Below, in pieces: positions 34,408 to 46,089 of a DNA stretch of 64,000 bases. A model generated the notes under the pieces. That model was given only the letters and a program-made list of their open reading frames with translations, was not told the origin of the DNA and did not search any database. Both the position numbers and the translations under genes were made by a program. The stretch comes from Atriophallophorus winterbourni. Lineage: Eukaryota > Platyhelminthes > Trematoda > Plagiorchiida > Microphallidae. Position 1 is the stretch's first letter. Each line of letters begins with the position of its first letter. The DNA is taken from contig JACCGJ010000560.1 of the NCBI GenBank assembly GCA_013407085.1, forward strand, positions 1 to 64,000, read 5' to 3'.

Positions 34408-37203
34408 TATTTCGAAGTGCTCTGTTTCAACGCGCGGAGTTTGAGGAACAAATTTGACGAAGTAAGCCATCATGTCTTGGCACTACAGCCAGATATCGTT
34501 GGAATAACGGAAACCTGGCTGACACTCGACATTACTGATGCAGATCTATTCATTCCGAATTACCGCCTACTCAGAAGTGATCGAATTGGATCTCGACATG
34601 GTGGTGGGGTGGCGAAATACGTCAAAGAACATTTCTCCGTGGAGGTTGTTGATCGTTTCCGAGATCATAGGTGGTTTTGCTGAAAGCATTTGGTGTCAGA
34701 TCAAGTCTAGTAATAGATCATCAATGATCGGTGTCATCTACCGTTCACCTTGCACTCGTATCATGGCATTATTTGACCAGCTCCGCCGCCACGGGACGAG
34801 GAACGATTGTATGATACTCGGTGACCTGAATGCTCCGGATATCAACTGGTTGGACCTCGTTACAAATATGGATGAGTACCAACGGGAGTTTCTAAATTTG
34901 ATTCTGAATTTTAACCTCGTGCAGCACGTTCTCGTTTCTACTCGCTATGGAAATGGCCAGACTCCGTCTACTCTTGATCTGGTCTTGTCACCCAGAGAGT
35001 CAGATTTTATTGACTTATCCGTGGAACAGCCCATAGATACAAGCGACCATTGTGCTATTCGGTTCAAATGCACTCGGGGTAAACCGTCCCAGCCTTCAGC
35101 GGCTTCCACGGAGAAACTTCTGGAACATGGACTTAAAATTGTTGGTTGAACAAGCAGCCTCAATTGACTGGACGTTACCCGTTGATCCCACTATTTATGA
35201 CTGTTGGAAATGGTTTCTGAATAATTTCCGTCGCTTAGATGATGTTGCTTCATTACCCAGATATTGCCCCGGCTCCCGTGGCCCTCCTTGGTTTGATAGA
35301 GAACTTCGTACCTGCCTGCGGCAAAGAAAGCATCTTTGGATTAAATTTAGAACGAACCGATCGGACGCCCATTACGAAGAGTATCGGGCTGTACGGAATG
35401 TTTGCTCAAAATTGAAAAAGGATAAAAGAATTCGATTCGAGCTTCAATTAGCAAATTCTTCAAAATATAATCCTAAACAATTATTTGCGTACATTCGGCG
35501 ACGGGTCAAATCATCGAACCCCGTACCTTCTCTCAAACATTTGGAACAGGAGGTTATAGAGACTAACAATTGGAAAGCTGAGGTGATTGCATCGCAATAC
35601 TAATCAGTTCACGCAATAGAACCTACGATATCCTGCGAACAAATATCGTCGAAGGAAGTAATGGCCAATTTTGAGATTACGGCTGACATGGTGCGAATCC
35701 TCATCGAACATCTGAAGGTACAGACATCTCCAGGTCCTGATGGTATTCACCCTGCCATATTAAAACCTTTATCAAGGATCATCAGTTCACCTTAAGCCGC
35801 TATATTCCAAATTTCAATCAATTCGGGACGTCTACCAGAGGATTGGAAAATGGGTATAGTAAAGCCGATGTTCAAAGGTTAGAGTTTATTTAGATCCTGT
35901 AAATTACCGCCTTGATACACTTACGTCTGTCGTATGCAAATTGCTAAAACGGATTGTAAAGGATAAGATAGAACAGTATTTGCGCGATACACATCAATGC
36001 TCGAATGCCCAACACGGCTTCACGGAAGGCTGCTCATGTATCTCCAATCTGCTGACCGCCCGAGAACATTGGTGCAGAAGCCTTGACGCTGATGTGCCAG
36101 TTGATGTAGTCTTCATCGACTTTAGTAAAGCATTCGATCGTTTTCCACATCAGAGGCTCCTTTGGAAACTAAGAATATCTGGTATAAAGGTTTCTTTGCT
36201 TGCTTGGATTGAGGATTTTCCTATCGGAGGGCGAAGCCTCGTTGAAGTCAATGGGGTCAAATCTGCATCCTTTATCCCCATTTCTGGTATACCGCAAGCA
36301 TCTGTTCTGGGGCCAACCATGTTTAAACTCTATGTTAGTGACCTTCCCGGTATTCCAAACAGTGGTTGTCTCTTATTTGCAGATGATCTGAAGGTGTGGG
36401 CTTCTGTCACTACTGCCTCTGACGCTTCCCACCTGCAAAATGATTTGAATGAACTTCGGAATTGGACTGACCGATTGATGCTCCCGATTAATGAAAAGAA
36501 GTGTGCTATCATGCACATCGGGAGCAACAACATGCGACATGCATATCATTTGAAGAGCCATGGTCTCAGAACAGTTGATGTAGAGCGAGATTTGGGGGTG
36601 ATGGTAACTTCATCCCTCAAAACTGCGGAGGATACTGCCAGAAAGGTCGGTTTTGCCAGCCGAATGTGGTGGGCATTGAGACGATCCTTCATAAAGATAA
36701 ATCCCAAAGTTTTTCGAGTTCTATATAGCTCTCACGTCAGACCAATAGAATTTGGGTTTCTGGTGAACTACCCGTTAACTAAAGGGGAGAAGGATCGACT
36801 AGAGAAAGTCCAAAGGAGGGCTACCATGTGCGTGAAGGGTATGTTTCATATTCCCTATGACGACAGATTGCGGGAACTCAAACTTTTCCCACTGGAATAT
36901 CGAAGAATGCGATATGATTTGCTGGTCACGCGGAGAATCCTGCTTGGATATTACGGAACGGAACTTCAACAATTCTCTTCGGTATCCACGGGCTGCAGAA
37001 CTAGAGGTCATGCGCTGAAGTTGCAAAAGCGCCAAACGGAACACCTGAAGCCATCGTTCACTCTGTCGACCAGAGTGGTCAATATTTGGAATGCACTCTC
37101 CGCTGATTCAATCGGGGCAGTCACCGAAGAGCAGTTTAAACGCATATTGGACGGTGAACTTCCCGCTCTCCTGCGCGATTCGCCAACTCTTCAAGCTCAG
37201 TAA
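34408..37203 (+). pseudogene. LINE ORF2: endonuclease-reverse transcriptase (broken)
   Basis: The endonuclease starts near 34417 (CFNARSLRNKF, GITETWLT, RHGGGVAKYV). After a frame change near 34.66 kb it continues (VIYRSP, ILGDLNAPDINW, SDHCAIRF). A second frame change near 35.1 kb leads into the linker (AASIDWTLPVDP). The region 35.6-35.94 kb holds TSPGPDGIHPAILKP with a stop. RT proper runs uninterrupted from 35941 to 37203: FIDFSKAFDRFPH, GIPQASVLGPTMF, LFADDLKVW (catalytic ADD intact), then the C-terminal domain with RRMRYDLLVTRRILLGYY. The protein nicks target DNA and copies the element's RNA in the nucleus. Here at least three frame changes and one stop inactivate it. Confidence 0.8.
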
Positions 37204-37344
37204 CTCCTCGTGAGGAATCTACGCTGAGATAGCAGAGACCCGGGAGGTAAAGCGACTTTCACGGACGTTAGTCCTCCTGCAGTCTATTCAGAAAAAGAAG
37301 AAGAAGTCGAAGGATGATTGTTTGTAGTGGAAACACCACGCCTG

Positions 37345-37348
37345 AACA
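37345..37348. repeat. Target-site duplication AACA (5' side)
   Basis: AACA directly precedes the 5' LTR and is repeated directly after the 3' LTR (41842-41845). It is a 4-bp duplication made by the integrase on insertion. Confidence 0.75.
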
Positions 37349-37554
37349 TGTGGTGACGGTTCAATTATTTAATCAATAGTAATCAATAATTTTGTAATTC
37401 AAATTTTTCTTGTTGTTAACCTCACATAAAATTACAATACACTCTTTGTCTACGCATGGTTTTCGCTCTTCTGTGGTTGTCTGGAGTCAAAATTGTATGT
37501 GGATATAACTGGAATACACGCAGCTTCAGAATCTATTCCTCGCTATCCACTACA
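37349..37554 (+). repeat. 5' LTR
   Basis: Starts TGTGGTGACGG and ends CACTACA, the usual TG...CA borders. 206 bp. It aligns end to end with 41635-41841. Confidence 0.9.
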
Positions 37555-37556
37555 CA

Positions 37557-37573
37557 TTGGTGAGCCCGAACAC
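37557..37573 (+). promoter_or_regulatory. Primer-binding site (tRNA-Trp-like)
   Basis: TTGGTGAGCCCGAACAC begins two bases after the LTR. TGGTGA-CCCGA is the complement of a tRNA-Trp 3' end apart from one base (G for C at the seventh position of the usual animal sequence). Minus-strand DNA synthesis would be primed here. The same segment is found in the deleted element at 28.35 kb. Confidence 0.6.
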
Positions 37574-37594
37574 GCATTCAATTCGATTAACGCA

Positions 37595-38425
37595 ATGAAC
37601 CATAGTGCAAATAACGAAAACAAGATGGAAGATGATTTTATCAATCAATTCACATTATCAGTCTTCGACGCGACAGAACCACGTCTATGGTTTGCACAAA
37701 TCGAAGCTCTATTCGAATCATACCGAGTTCGAACACAACACACACGCTACAACCGCGTTGACGGAATGCTTCCAACCTCCATCGCTAGAGAAGTTGGCGA
37801 TGTAATTTATGATCAACCTACCACAGATCCGTACGATAAGTTCAAATCTGCAATTATTTCTCGAATTGGTTCCACCGATGAGCAAAACTTGCGAAAACTC
37901 TTATCCAGCTCTGAGCTAGGATATCGAACACCTTCGCAACACTTACGCCATTTGGTACAGTTACAGGGCACACAGAAGGTGGACGAACGAGTTATACGAC
38001 ATATCTGGTTCCAGAATTCGCCAGACGATTTGCCTAATGTTCTGGTTAGCATGTTAAACGAAAGTAACCTAGACAAGCTCGCTCAAGTTGCAGACGAAGT
38101 CTTTGACATCTCTCGTAACTCATCGGTCTACACAGTCAGCCCACCCACCCCTTGTACTTCCAACGCAGATTTGAACAAGGATATATCGGATTTGAAATCC
38201 CAGATAAGCGAATTGGCTTTACAAATACAACACTTAAACAGAAGTCGAAGCCGTTCTCGCCGTGGAGGGAAACACATTCCAAACACTAAACCACACAGCC
38301 CAACACGAACATCTGAGCTATGCTACTATCATCGCCGTTTTGGAGCGAAAGCCAGGCATTGCACGTCCCCATGCAGCTTCAAATCAAAACACCACAACCA
38401 GGGAAACCGCGAAGCCAGACAGTAG
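37595..38425 (+). CDS. gag: Gag polyprotein of CsRn1-like element
   Basis: An uninterrupted 276-codon frame. The first ATG after the LTR and primer site is at 37595 ([10 protein letters not shown]); the frame is open further upstream but would start inside the LTR. The N-terminal two thirds form the capsid-like domain ([20 protein letters not shown] ... [20 protein letters not shown]). A basic, serine/arginine-rich stretch ([12 protein letters not shown]) precedes the nucleocapsid finger [18 protein letters not shown], a C-x2-H-x9-C-x3-C motif. The protein builds the virus-like particle around element RNA. The end overlaps pol, which lies in the -1 frame. Confidence 0.85.
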   Translation: MNHSANNENKMEDDFINQFTLSVFDATEPRLWFAQIEALFESYRVRTQHTRYNRVDGMLPTSIAREVGDVIYDQPTTDPYDKFKSAIISRIGSTDEQNLRKLLSSSELGYRTPSQHLRHLVQLQGTQKVDERVIRHIWFQNSPDDLPNVLVSMLNESNLDKLAQVADEVFDISRNSSVYTVSPPTPCTSNADLNKDISDLKSQISELALQIQHLNRSRSRSRRGGKHIPNTKPHSPTRTSELCYYHRRFGAKARHCTSPCSFKSKHHNQGNREARQ

Positions 38426-41400
38426 AAGCGGCAGCTCTGTCTGGCAATACCACCAGCCGCTTATTCTACGTCACTGATGGTTCAACAAAGATGCGTTTTC
38501 TGATCGACACGGGAGCCGAACTGAGCGTCATCCCACCCAAAAAATCAGAACGCAAAAACCACTCTTCATTGACTCTACAAGCGGCGAACGGTACTCGAAT
38601 AACCACATACGGCCAGCGATCACTCTCCATCGACCTCGATCTTCGACGAAACTTTCGATGGATTTTCACTGTTGCCGATGTAAAAAACCCTATTCTGGGA
38701 GCCGATTTTCTCTCACACTTTAATCTTTCAGTCAACATGAGTACACGAAAACTCATTGACAATGTCACAAAGATTAACGTCATCGGCCATTTGTGCAATT
38801 CTCCCACAAAAACTATTCGAATCCTGATTCCAGATACTGCTCCGAATTACGTTTCGCTGATCAGGGAATTTTCAGATATCTTCAAACCCTGTACACACGA
38901 CACCCCTGTGAAGCATGACATCAAACACCATATTTCGACCCGTGGACCCCCGGTTTTCAGTAGACCACGCAGACTGGCGCCTAACAAACTTGAAGCTGCC
39001 AAACGAGAATTCGAGCATATGATGGAACTCGGAATAATCCGTCCATCGAATTCACCTTGGGCCACTCCTCTTCACATGGTCGAAAAGAACAAACCGGACG
39101 CCTGGCGTCCATGTGGCGATTATCGTGCTTTAAATCGTGTAACAATCCCAGATCGATATCCGATTCCGCACATACACGACTTTGCACTATCTCTTCACGG
39201 AAAATCTGTGTTCTCGAAGTTGGATTTAGTGCGGGCATATCATCAAATTCCTGTAGCTGACGAAGATATTCCCAAAACTGCCATCACCACTCCATTTGGT
39301 CTGTTCGAATTTCTCAGAATGCCATTCGGCCTACGCAATGCTGCACAGACCTTCCAGAGATTCATGGACCAAGTTTTCCTCGGTCTATCTTTCTTTTACG
39401 TGTACATTGATGATGTCCTAGTCGCAAGTACAAATCCCACTGAACATCTTGAACACCTTCGTGAATTATTTCAGCGTCTATCCTACTACGGCATTGTGGT
39501 TAATTCCGATAAATGTCTGTTGAGTGTGAGTTCCATCGAAATCCTTGGACACCGAATTGATAGTTCCGGTATAAAACCGTTACCGCTATCCAAGATTATC
39601 CATGTCCCAGCTCCATCCGTCAAGTCAGACTTTTCTTGGGCTTGGTCAAATATTATAGACGTTCTATTCCACAATGCGCTATGATTTCACAACCATTGAC
39701 TGACTTGTTACGTGCAAAGAAACGTCAATTTAAAATGAATGACAAAGCCATCAAATAATTCGAACAACTCAAATCTGCACTACACAAAGTCACATCACTG
39801 ACTCATCTATCAACGAACCACAATGCTCGATTGTATCTCGCTACAGACGCATCAAAAGAAGCAGTCAGCGCGGTCCTTCAACAAGAAGAAGACAATATCA
39901 CCAAGCCACTCGCTTTCTTTTCTCGTTGTCTTCAACAAGCTCAAAATCGATACAGTAGGTTCGGCCGTAAGTTACTGGCTATCTATTATGCGATACAACA
40001 TTTCAGACATTTGCTTGAAGGCCGTGATTTCACAGTACGGACCGATCACAAGCCCTTAACGTTTGCTCTTTTTCTGCACAATCGGATCGATATTCGCCTC
40101 GAGAAATACGTCACTTAGATTATATCTCGCAATTCACGAGTGACATTAGATATCCTTCCGGCTCGTCAAACACAGTTGCGGACACATTCTCTCGGATTCA
40201 GTTAAGTACTATCCACCTACCTGGAATCGACTTTGAGCAATTAGCACGTTCGCAGCAAAATGACCCTGTAATAAGTCGGTATATTACTTCACAATCGGGT
40301 AAAATCCACCGTATTCCGATACCTAATTCCAATTCTTATCTGGTTTGTGACATGTCTACTGGTAAAGCCCGTCCAATTGTCCCATCAGATTTGAGACGTA
40401 CCGTATTCGAGCACTTACATGGTTTATCACATCCCGGAATAAAAGCTACTCGAAAGCTGATTAGCTCTCGTAATCTTTGGTCTGACATGCTTAAAGACAT
40501 TCAACTTTGGACCAAGAGTTGCCGCCGATGTCAACAAAGCAAAGTCCAACGTCATACCATCAGTTCCCCTGGTGTATTTCCACCTGTTACTGAGTGCTTT
40601 CAGCACGTTCACTTGGACCTCGTTGGTCCATTAGCGGTCTCCAATGGTTGCTCCTATATATTGACCTGCGTCGACCGTTTCACCCGTTGGCCATTGGCTG
40701 TAGCCATACCGAATATCAGTGCAGAAACGGTTGCGAAAGCTTTCGTTCATCATTGGATCAGCAACTTTGGTGTACCGAACACTATTACCACTGAAAGAGG
40801 TTCTCAATTCCAATCAACGCTTTTTCGGGAATTGAATAGAACACTCGGTACAAAGCACATACAAACTACAGCCTATCATCCTTCTTCAAATGGCTTAGTC
40901 GAAAGATTTCACCGGCAACTAAAAGCCGCAATCATGAGTCACGGGAATTGAGAAAATTGGTCCGAGTCATTGCCTTTGGTGCTTCTTGGTATCCGTACAA
41001 CTGTGAAAGAAGACCTGGGTTGCTCAGCTGCTGAGATGGTGTACGGGAGTACACTTAACATACCTGGCGAATTTCTGACATCTTCCGATTCACCAAATGA
41101 TCTTACAGCTCCACAATATGTCAGTCGCCTTCGCAGCTTCATGAAATCATTACGAGCTATCCCTACTCGCCAACAAGGCTAACCGTTCTATATCCCGGCA
41201 GACTTGTCTACCTGCGACTTTGTGTTTGTGCGCGCCGATCATGTACGTCGACCACTTCAACCACCGTATACTGGTCCGTACAAGATGCCCAGCAGGCATC
41301 CCAAGTATTTCGTAATTGACCGGAATGGATCAAGAGAAACTGTCAGTATCGATCGTCTGAAAGTCGCTTGCGTAGAACCAACATCGGAAGCGAAAGCAAA

Positions 41401-41584
41401 TACCCGAAACATTACTCCACAGACGTCTACTACTGACCAACACGTCCCTTCATCTGATTCACCAGAAACCAAACTTAACCCCGATAAACCCCTATTCCGT
41501 CCGTGTCTCAAACCACCCGACAGACAAACAAATTCAGGCCGCAAAGTACATTTTCCCCAAAAGTTTGACGATTTTATAACCTAA
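38320..41584 (+). pseudogene. pol: Pol polyprotein (PR-RT-RH-IN), disrupted
   Basis: Overlaps gag by about 100 bases in the -1 frame, so expression would need a frameshift. Protease: [14 protein letters not shown] (catalytic D near 38506). RT: 38.98-39.56 kb with [18 protein letters not shown] and the intact box YIDDVLVAS (39403-39429). A frame change near 39.62 kb and a TAA at 39756 break the link to RNase H (LYLATDASKEAVSAVLQQ, TDHKPLTFAL; stop at 40116). Integrase: HHCC zinc domain (HLHGLSHPG ... CRRCQQSK), core LDLVGPL, then ITTERGSQF where the second catalytic Asp has become Glu, then SNGLVERFHRQ. TGA stands where a Trp is expected after SHGN (40949). Another frame break precedes the C-terminal GPY domain (PPYTGPYK, 41.27 kb). 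The element depends on help from another copy, if it moves at all. Confidence 0.85.
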
Positions 41585-41634
41585 TGTTTCTTTTCGAGCG
41601 TCTTTTTCTTGTTCGACGCTCTAGGAGGGGAATC

Positions 41635-41841
41635 TGTGCTGACGGTTCAAATATTTAATCAATAATAATCAATAATTTTGTAATTCAAATTCTTCTTGTT
41701 GTTAACCTCACATAAAATTACAATACACTCTTTGTCTACGCACGGTTTTCGCTCTTCTGTGGTTGTCTGGAAGTCAAAATTGTATGTGGATATAACTGGA
41801 ATACACGCAGCCTCAGAATCTATTCCTCGCTATCCACTACA
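41635..41841 (+). repeat. 3' LTR
   Basis: 207 bp, TGTGCTGACGG to CACTACA. It differs from the 5' LTR at about six positions and by one extra A (CTGGAAGTC against CTGGAGTC). The purine-rich tract lies immediately in front. Confidence 0.9.
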
Positions 41842-41845
41842 AACA

Positions 41846-42690
41846 CAATATTCGAGCTGTACAACACTGGACAGTATTCCTTGAATTGAGGTTTTCCAGG
41901 ACTATGTTGTTAGAAGAGAGAGATACGGCTTACAATGGCTTGACCCACTGTCGTCTACAATGAAGAAGAATTAGAGGAAGAAGAATTGAGTGGAGGCTGC
42001 ACTTTTAATCTGAAGGTCATCTCTTTATTTAATTGATATCGGTGTAACGAAGCATCATTTCTTATGTATCTTTTATATTTTACGCCAATATTATCGTTTG
42101 CTTTCATATCGCACAACACGTAGAAAAGGATGTCAAACTCTTTCTACGTTCCTATTGTGAATAAGAATGATAATGTTGGTTATTCTATCTTATATTATAT
42201 TGATTCTCAATCCCTTTGTTTTGTCGGACTCTACCCCGCGTTCGTCGGAGTTCGTTTCTTCTTTGGCTGCCGCTAGCTGCTGCTCGGCAGCCATCGCCTT
42301 CCAGCCATCCGGCTGCACATCCAGACAAGGACCTGTGAACAATCATCCAGCGACCCAGCTGCGCATCAACCACAGGACTTGTCTACGACATTCTATTGTA
42401 CCGCGTGCATCATTTCATACACCTTTGTATTCCGACTTCCGTAGTTCTCATTTGGTGTGTGCTATCACTGTGCTTGTGGTAAACTGCAACGTTACCTCAA
42501 TCGCCACATCAGGATCAAAGTCGACCAAATCGAAACTTGGAATTAGAGTCTTTTGGTGTCCCGCGTAGGGTCACTCGCTACTGCAAAGATTATTTCGTAG
42601 ACAGCATAGGAGCGTGCAACTTCGGCTAAAACGGGATAAATGCATATTTATCAGCAAATTTAGTGTTTTGAATTTCGCGTTTCCATTCGT
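41846..42690. other. No gene recognised
   Basis: Contains a GAAGAA-rich stretch near 41.96-41.99 kb (GAAGAAGAATTAGAGGAAGA), similar to the tail of the 33-kb LINE. A 133-codon plus frame at 42167-42565 starts with a hydrophobic run (MIMLVILSYIILILNPFVL). It has no family I know and lies among repeats, so I do not call it a gene. Confidence 0.35.
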
Positions 42691-42851
42691 TTTCTTCTGA
42701 ATCAAAAGCAGAAGGGATAAAATCCCGTTTAAGCTTCATCACGGCAATAAACATGGGTGACTTCTGCTGACGAGGCAAGCCCTGAGAGTAGAGGAACACC
42801 ACTATATCACTCCGGGGACTCTATAGTATTCTGTTCACCGCTGAACGTGTA
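42691..42851 (+). repeat. 160-bp direct repeat, copy 1
   Basis: Matches 45571-45736 with few changes (for example ATATCACTCCGGGGACTCTA, then CTGTTCACCGCTGAAC in both). The two copies flank the LINE pair at 42.86-45.25 kb. Non-coding as far as can be seen. Confidence 0.75.
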
Positions 42852-42855
42852 TATA

Positions 42856-44580
42856 AAAAGATCATGCAGCTCCGTGAAAATTCATCACCTTGAGTAGACC
42901 GGATTACACCGAAAGCATTGCGTGCGTTGCTGTGCAACTTTGTGAACCACTTCCCATGTACTTCCAATGTCTGTTCGATACCTCCCATGTTCCCGAAGAT
43001 TGGAAACAAGGGATCATTACCCCGATCCATAAAGGTGGAAACCGCAGTGATCCTGTAAATTACAGCCCAGTCACTCTGCTTCCTGTGCTTTCCAAAGTAA
43101 TGGAATCTATTGTATCCGATAATTTGATGGCTTTTCTGGAGAACACGAATGCTGCCACCGTCGAACAACATGGGTTTCGCCGCGGACACTCCTGTACAAC
43201 AAACTTGCTTCTGGCGCGGGACAGCTGGACCAAGACTGTCGATGCAGGCTATGGTGTCGACGTTATATACCTGGATTTCTCCAAAGCTTTTGACCGTGTT
43301 AACCACGCTATTTTACTGCAAAAGCTTGGCCTACTTGGAATTGGTAACCCACTCTTGTCTTGGTTTGCCGAATTTTTCCGCTCCAGGACACTCCGTGTTC
43401 GCGTTAGACAATCGCCCTCCGATTGTTTTTCAATACAATGCGGATTACCCCAGGGCTCTGTACTCGGTCCGCGTCAGTTCTTGATGTTCATCAACGACAT
43501 TGAAGCATGTGTGAACTCACCGTTTCTGATGTTCGCAGATGATATCAAGCTATGGTGCATCCTCTCTTCCTCGAATGATTGTGATGACCTGCAGGCCGAT
43601 CTTACCTCGCTTAATATCTGGGCAACGTCGAACCAGCTCCATTTTAACCCACGAAAATGCCGATCTCTCCGCATTCGTCACTCTGGCGAACCTAGTTACA
43701 AGCTAGGGGACACAGAACTTTCGGTGAGTATGCTAGAAAAAGACCTCGGAGTATTGGTTCAAAGTGATCTTAGGTGATCAGCCCAATGTTCCCTCGCGTC
43801 CTCAGTCGCCAATCGCAACGTAGGGCACCTCAAAAGGGTATTCGGGTCTTTTGACCGCCGCCTCTTTTCCTCGCTCTTACACGCGTACATCAGGCCCCAC
43901 CTGGAATATGCGGTATCCGTTTGGTCTCCATGGCTAAAGCGTGACCATCAGGTCCTAGAGCAGGCTCAACGGAGGTTCACAAAGCTCGTCAAAGGACTCA
44001 GTTTACTGAACTATGAAGACCGCCTCCAGCAACTCAACGTGCTCCTGATCAGTTACCGTCGCATCCGAGGAGATCTGATACTGGTTTTCCAGATCCTTAA
44101 GGAGAACAAACATCCGTACCATGGACTGCTTTCGATGGCACCCAGTTCCGGAACCCGAAGACATGTTTTCAAGCTAGCCCACCAGCCCAGTCGGTTGAAC
44201 TGCCGTAAAAAAGTTTCTGTCCGTACCCCTCGTTTTTGGAATGATCTACCAGTTTTTGTCATAACCTCCCATCGCTCTCGATTTTTAAAGAGCGACTTGA
44301 CGCTTATCTCTATTTGTCTCAACAAGTTTAATGGATTTTCCCTTATTGTTCTTCCCGATACTGCACCCATTTTCCTCCTCCTTTCCAGATACATTTACGG
44401 AACCTCGCCGATTCATCTCCCCCTGCATTGACTGTTATGATACATAACCCCACCCTTTACGGAACTTTGGCAATTGACGCCGAACCCGCTGCACTCCACC
44501 CGACCCATTGTACTGACTATCCTATGGTTATATTTTAAGCGCATAGCTTTTTGTACCATAATATACTATTGACTATTAAG
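42856..44580 (+). mobile_element. 5'-truncated LINE, family 1 (RT part)
   Basis: Reverse transcriptase runs from just before motif 1 (EDWKQGIITPIHKGG, NYSPVTLLPVLSKVME) through YLDFSKAFDRVNH, GLPQGSVLGPRQFLMFINDI and MFADDIKLW (catalytic ADD intact). A TGA at 43775, apparently in place of Trp, interrupts it. It then continues (SLLHAYIRPHLEYAVSVWSP) to a frame change near 44.04 kb (SYRRIRGDLILVFQIL). The 3' end has CCTATGGTTATATTTTAAGC (44521-44540), the motif shared with the 21.7- and 59.5-kb copies. The 5' part with endonuclease is absent, as is usual for target-primed insertion. Confidence 0.8.
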
Positions 44581-44589
44581 TCCATTCGT

Positions 44590-45250
44590 CTCAACAAATA
44601 CTGATCCAACGCGCTTTTGAATTGCTGTTCTGATGGTAGAGACATGAGCCCTTTCGGTAGAGAGTTCCAAGTGTTCACCACCCGCGTGGATAGCGTGCTC
44701 GCATTACTCAGCTTTAGCCATCTAGGCTTCTGTAACTTAAGGTCATGTCCACGAGTCCTCAGTTCACATACTACTACTACTACCAGAGGAACTCGTCTGC
44801 ATATTGACCGAGAAGAATACGGCGTGTCAGGAGCAGGTCAAATCTTTCCCTTCGAAGTTCTAGGGGGTAAAGTTTCACTAAGCTATTTCTATCCTCGTAC
44901 GCGAGTTGGCGCATTCCACGAACCATCTTAGTCCCCCTCCATTGTACTCTCTCCAAAGAGTCGCACTCGCCTTTAGACTGAGGAATTGCAACAGGTATCC
45001 CATATTCCAACAGAGGACTAACATACACACAAAAAAGCGTCTGGAACATTTGTGGGGTAATGGTCGCAAATGAACGCCGAATCGCCCAGAGCATCCTGGT
45101 AGCGCTGCCTATTCTCCGACAAGTGTCGGCCTTCGACTTTAAGGAATCCATAACCAGAATCCCTAAGTCTTTTTCGACCGTCACCGCTATAATAGGCTTA
45201 CCTCCAAGAAAGTATTCACCACCAGTGTCATCGAAGTATATCAATTGAGA
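44590..45250 (-). mobile_element. 5'-truncated LINE, family 2 (RT C-terminus)
   Basis: The minus-strand frame 45244-44780 encodes only the part after the RT catalytic box: VEKDLGILVMDSLKSKADT, FCVYVSPLLEYGIPVAIP, LELRRERFDLLLTRRILLGQ. It resembles the 33-kb LINE (RRMRYDLLVTRRILLGYY). Below 44780 a shifted frame continues to about 44.6 kb (STRVVNTWNSLPK). It meets the plus-strand family 1 LINE tail to tail. Confidence 0.75.
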
Positions 45251-45570
45251 AGACGATAACGATTGAAACTTTTAAACTAAATATAAACACCACAAAATGA
45301 AGACGATTATTTTTTGTATTTCAGAGGGGTCATTTGTCTTGCTTTTTTTCAAATAGAATGTCTGGAGCTAAATTCTACCGGTAATATAGTCAAACGTCAA
45401 GATTATATTCTGGTAAACATGCTACAAGCTTGATCAGGTTACAACAAGTACAAACAAACTTATTTTAGCGGCTAAGACTAGTAAACAGTATTGTGGATTT
45501 TCAGGTTGTGAGGATGAGGCCGAAAGTTGGTTGGGGGCCTCTGTCGAAATGACTTCGGAGGGCTCGGGAT

Positions 45571-45736
45571 CTTTCTTTTTCTGAATCGAAAGTAGAAGGT
45601 ATAAAATTCCGTTTAAGCTTCATCACAGCAATAAACATGGTTGAATTCGGCTGACAAGGCAAGCCCTGAGAGTAGAGGAACACCACTATATCACTCCGGG
45701 GACTCTAGCATTCTGTTCACCGCTGAACATGTGTAG
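45571..45736 (+). repeat. 160-bp direct repeat, copy 2
   Basis: Second copy of the segment at 42691-42851, in the same orientation. Ends at CTGTTCACCGCTGAACATGT. Confidence 0.75.
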
Positions 45737-46089
45737 GTCATTCGGAGTTCCTTTGCAGTCATTGCCCCGCTTATGTTTCAGACGCTCTTTTGGCACATGT
45801 TGGTCTACTGTTAGCATTTGGGCTACCCGTGGCGTTTCCACAGTCTAGAGGCGAATATGACTCCTTGGGAAGGGTACAAGCATAGTGCATATTATGCCCC
45901 ACATCGCGTTCGATGATAGACGGAGCATATTTAATATTTATCCCCTAAAATTTCGAAGGGAACGGTTTGAACTGCTGATGACCCACCGCATCCCTCTCGG
46001 TAAATATAGTAACTAGTTCATCCGATCCTTCAGATTAGTAGGCGAATGTAGGCACAAACGGTCCCACATTAACCGCCTCCAAGACAGTA

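Larger units (their letters stand above)
33305..37300 (+). mobile_element. CR1-like LINE, family 2, most complete copy
   Basis: The element carries ORF1 and ORF2 in the order expected of CR1-clade LINEs. It ends in a short purine-rich tail (GAAAAAGAAGAAGAAG near 37.29 kb) about 50 bp before the LTR retrotransposon. Every domain is recognisable, but ORF1 has one stop and one frame change and ORF2 has several frame changes, so it cannot be autonomous as read. The related 3' end at 44.6-45.25 kb and the decayed copy at 29.6 kb belong to the same family. Confidence 0.85.
37349..41841 (+). mobile_element. CsRn1-like Ty3/gypsy LTR retrotransposon
   Basis: Complete in layout: 5' LTR, primer site, gag, pol (PR-RT-RH-IN), purine-rich tract AGGAGGGGAATC, 3' LTR, with an AACA duplication on both sides. 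Total length is 4.49 kb. The CHCC Gag finger and tRNA-Trp-like primer site place it in the CsRn1/Kabuki branch of Ty3/gypsy. The LTRs (206/207 bp) differ at about six substitutions and one indel, so the insertion is not brand new but is far younger than the gypsy remnants at 17.5 and 26 kb. pol carries frame changes and stop codons. Confidence 0.9.

Noticed and set aside
42167..42565. 133-codon frame with a hydrophobic N-terminus
   Set aside because: Looks like a signal peptide but the rest is low-complexity and without homology that I can see, in a repeat-rich region.
42766..42800. CTGACGA followed by GGC-AA-GCC in the 160-bp direct repeat, resembling the first half of a hammerhead
   Set aside because: No GAAA box follows, and the second repeat copy changes CTGACGA to CTGACAA.
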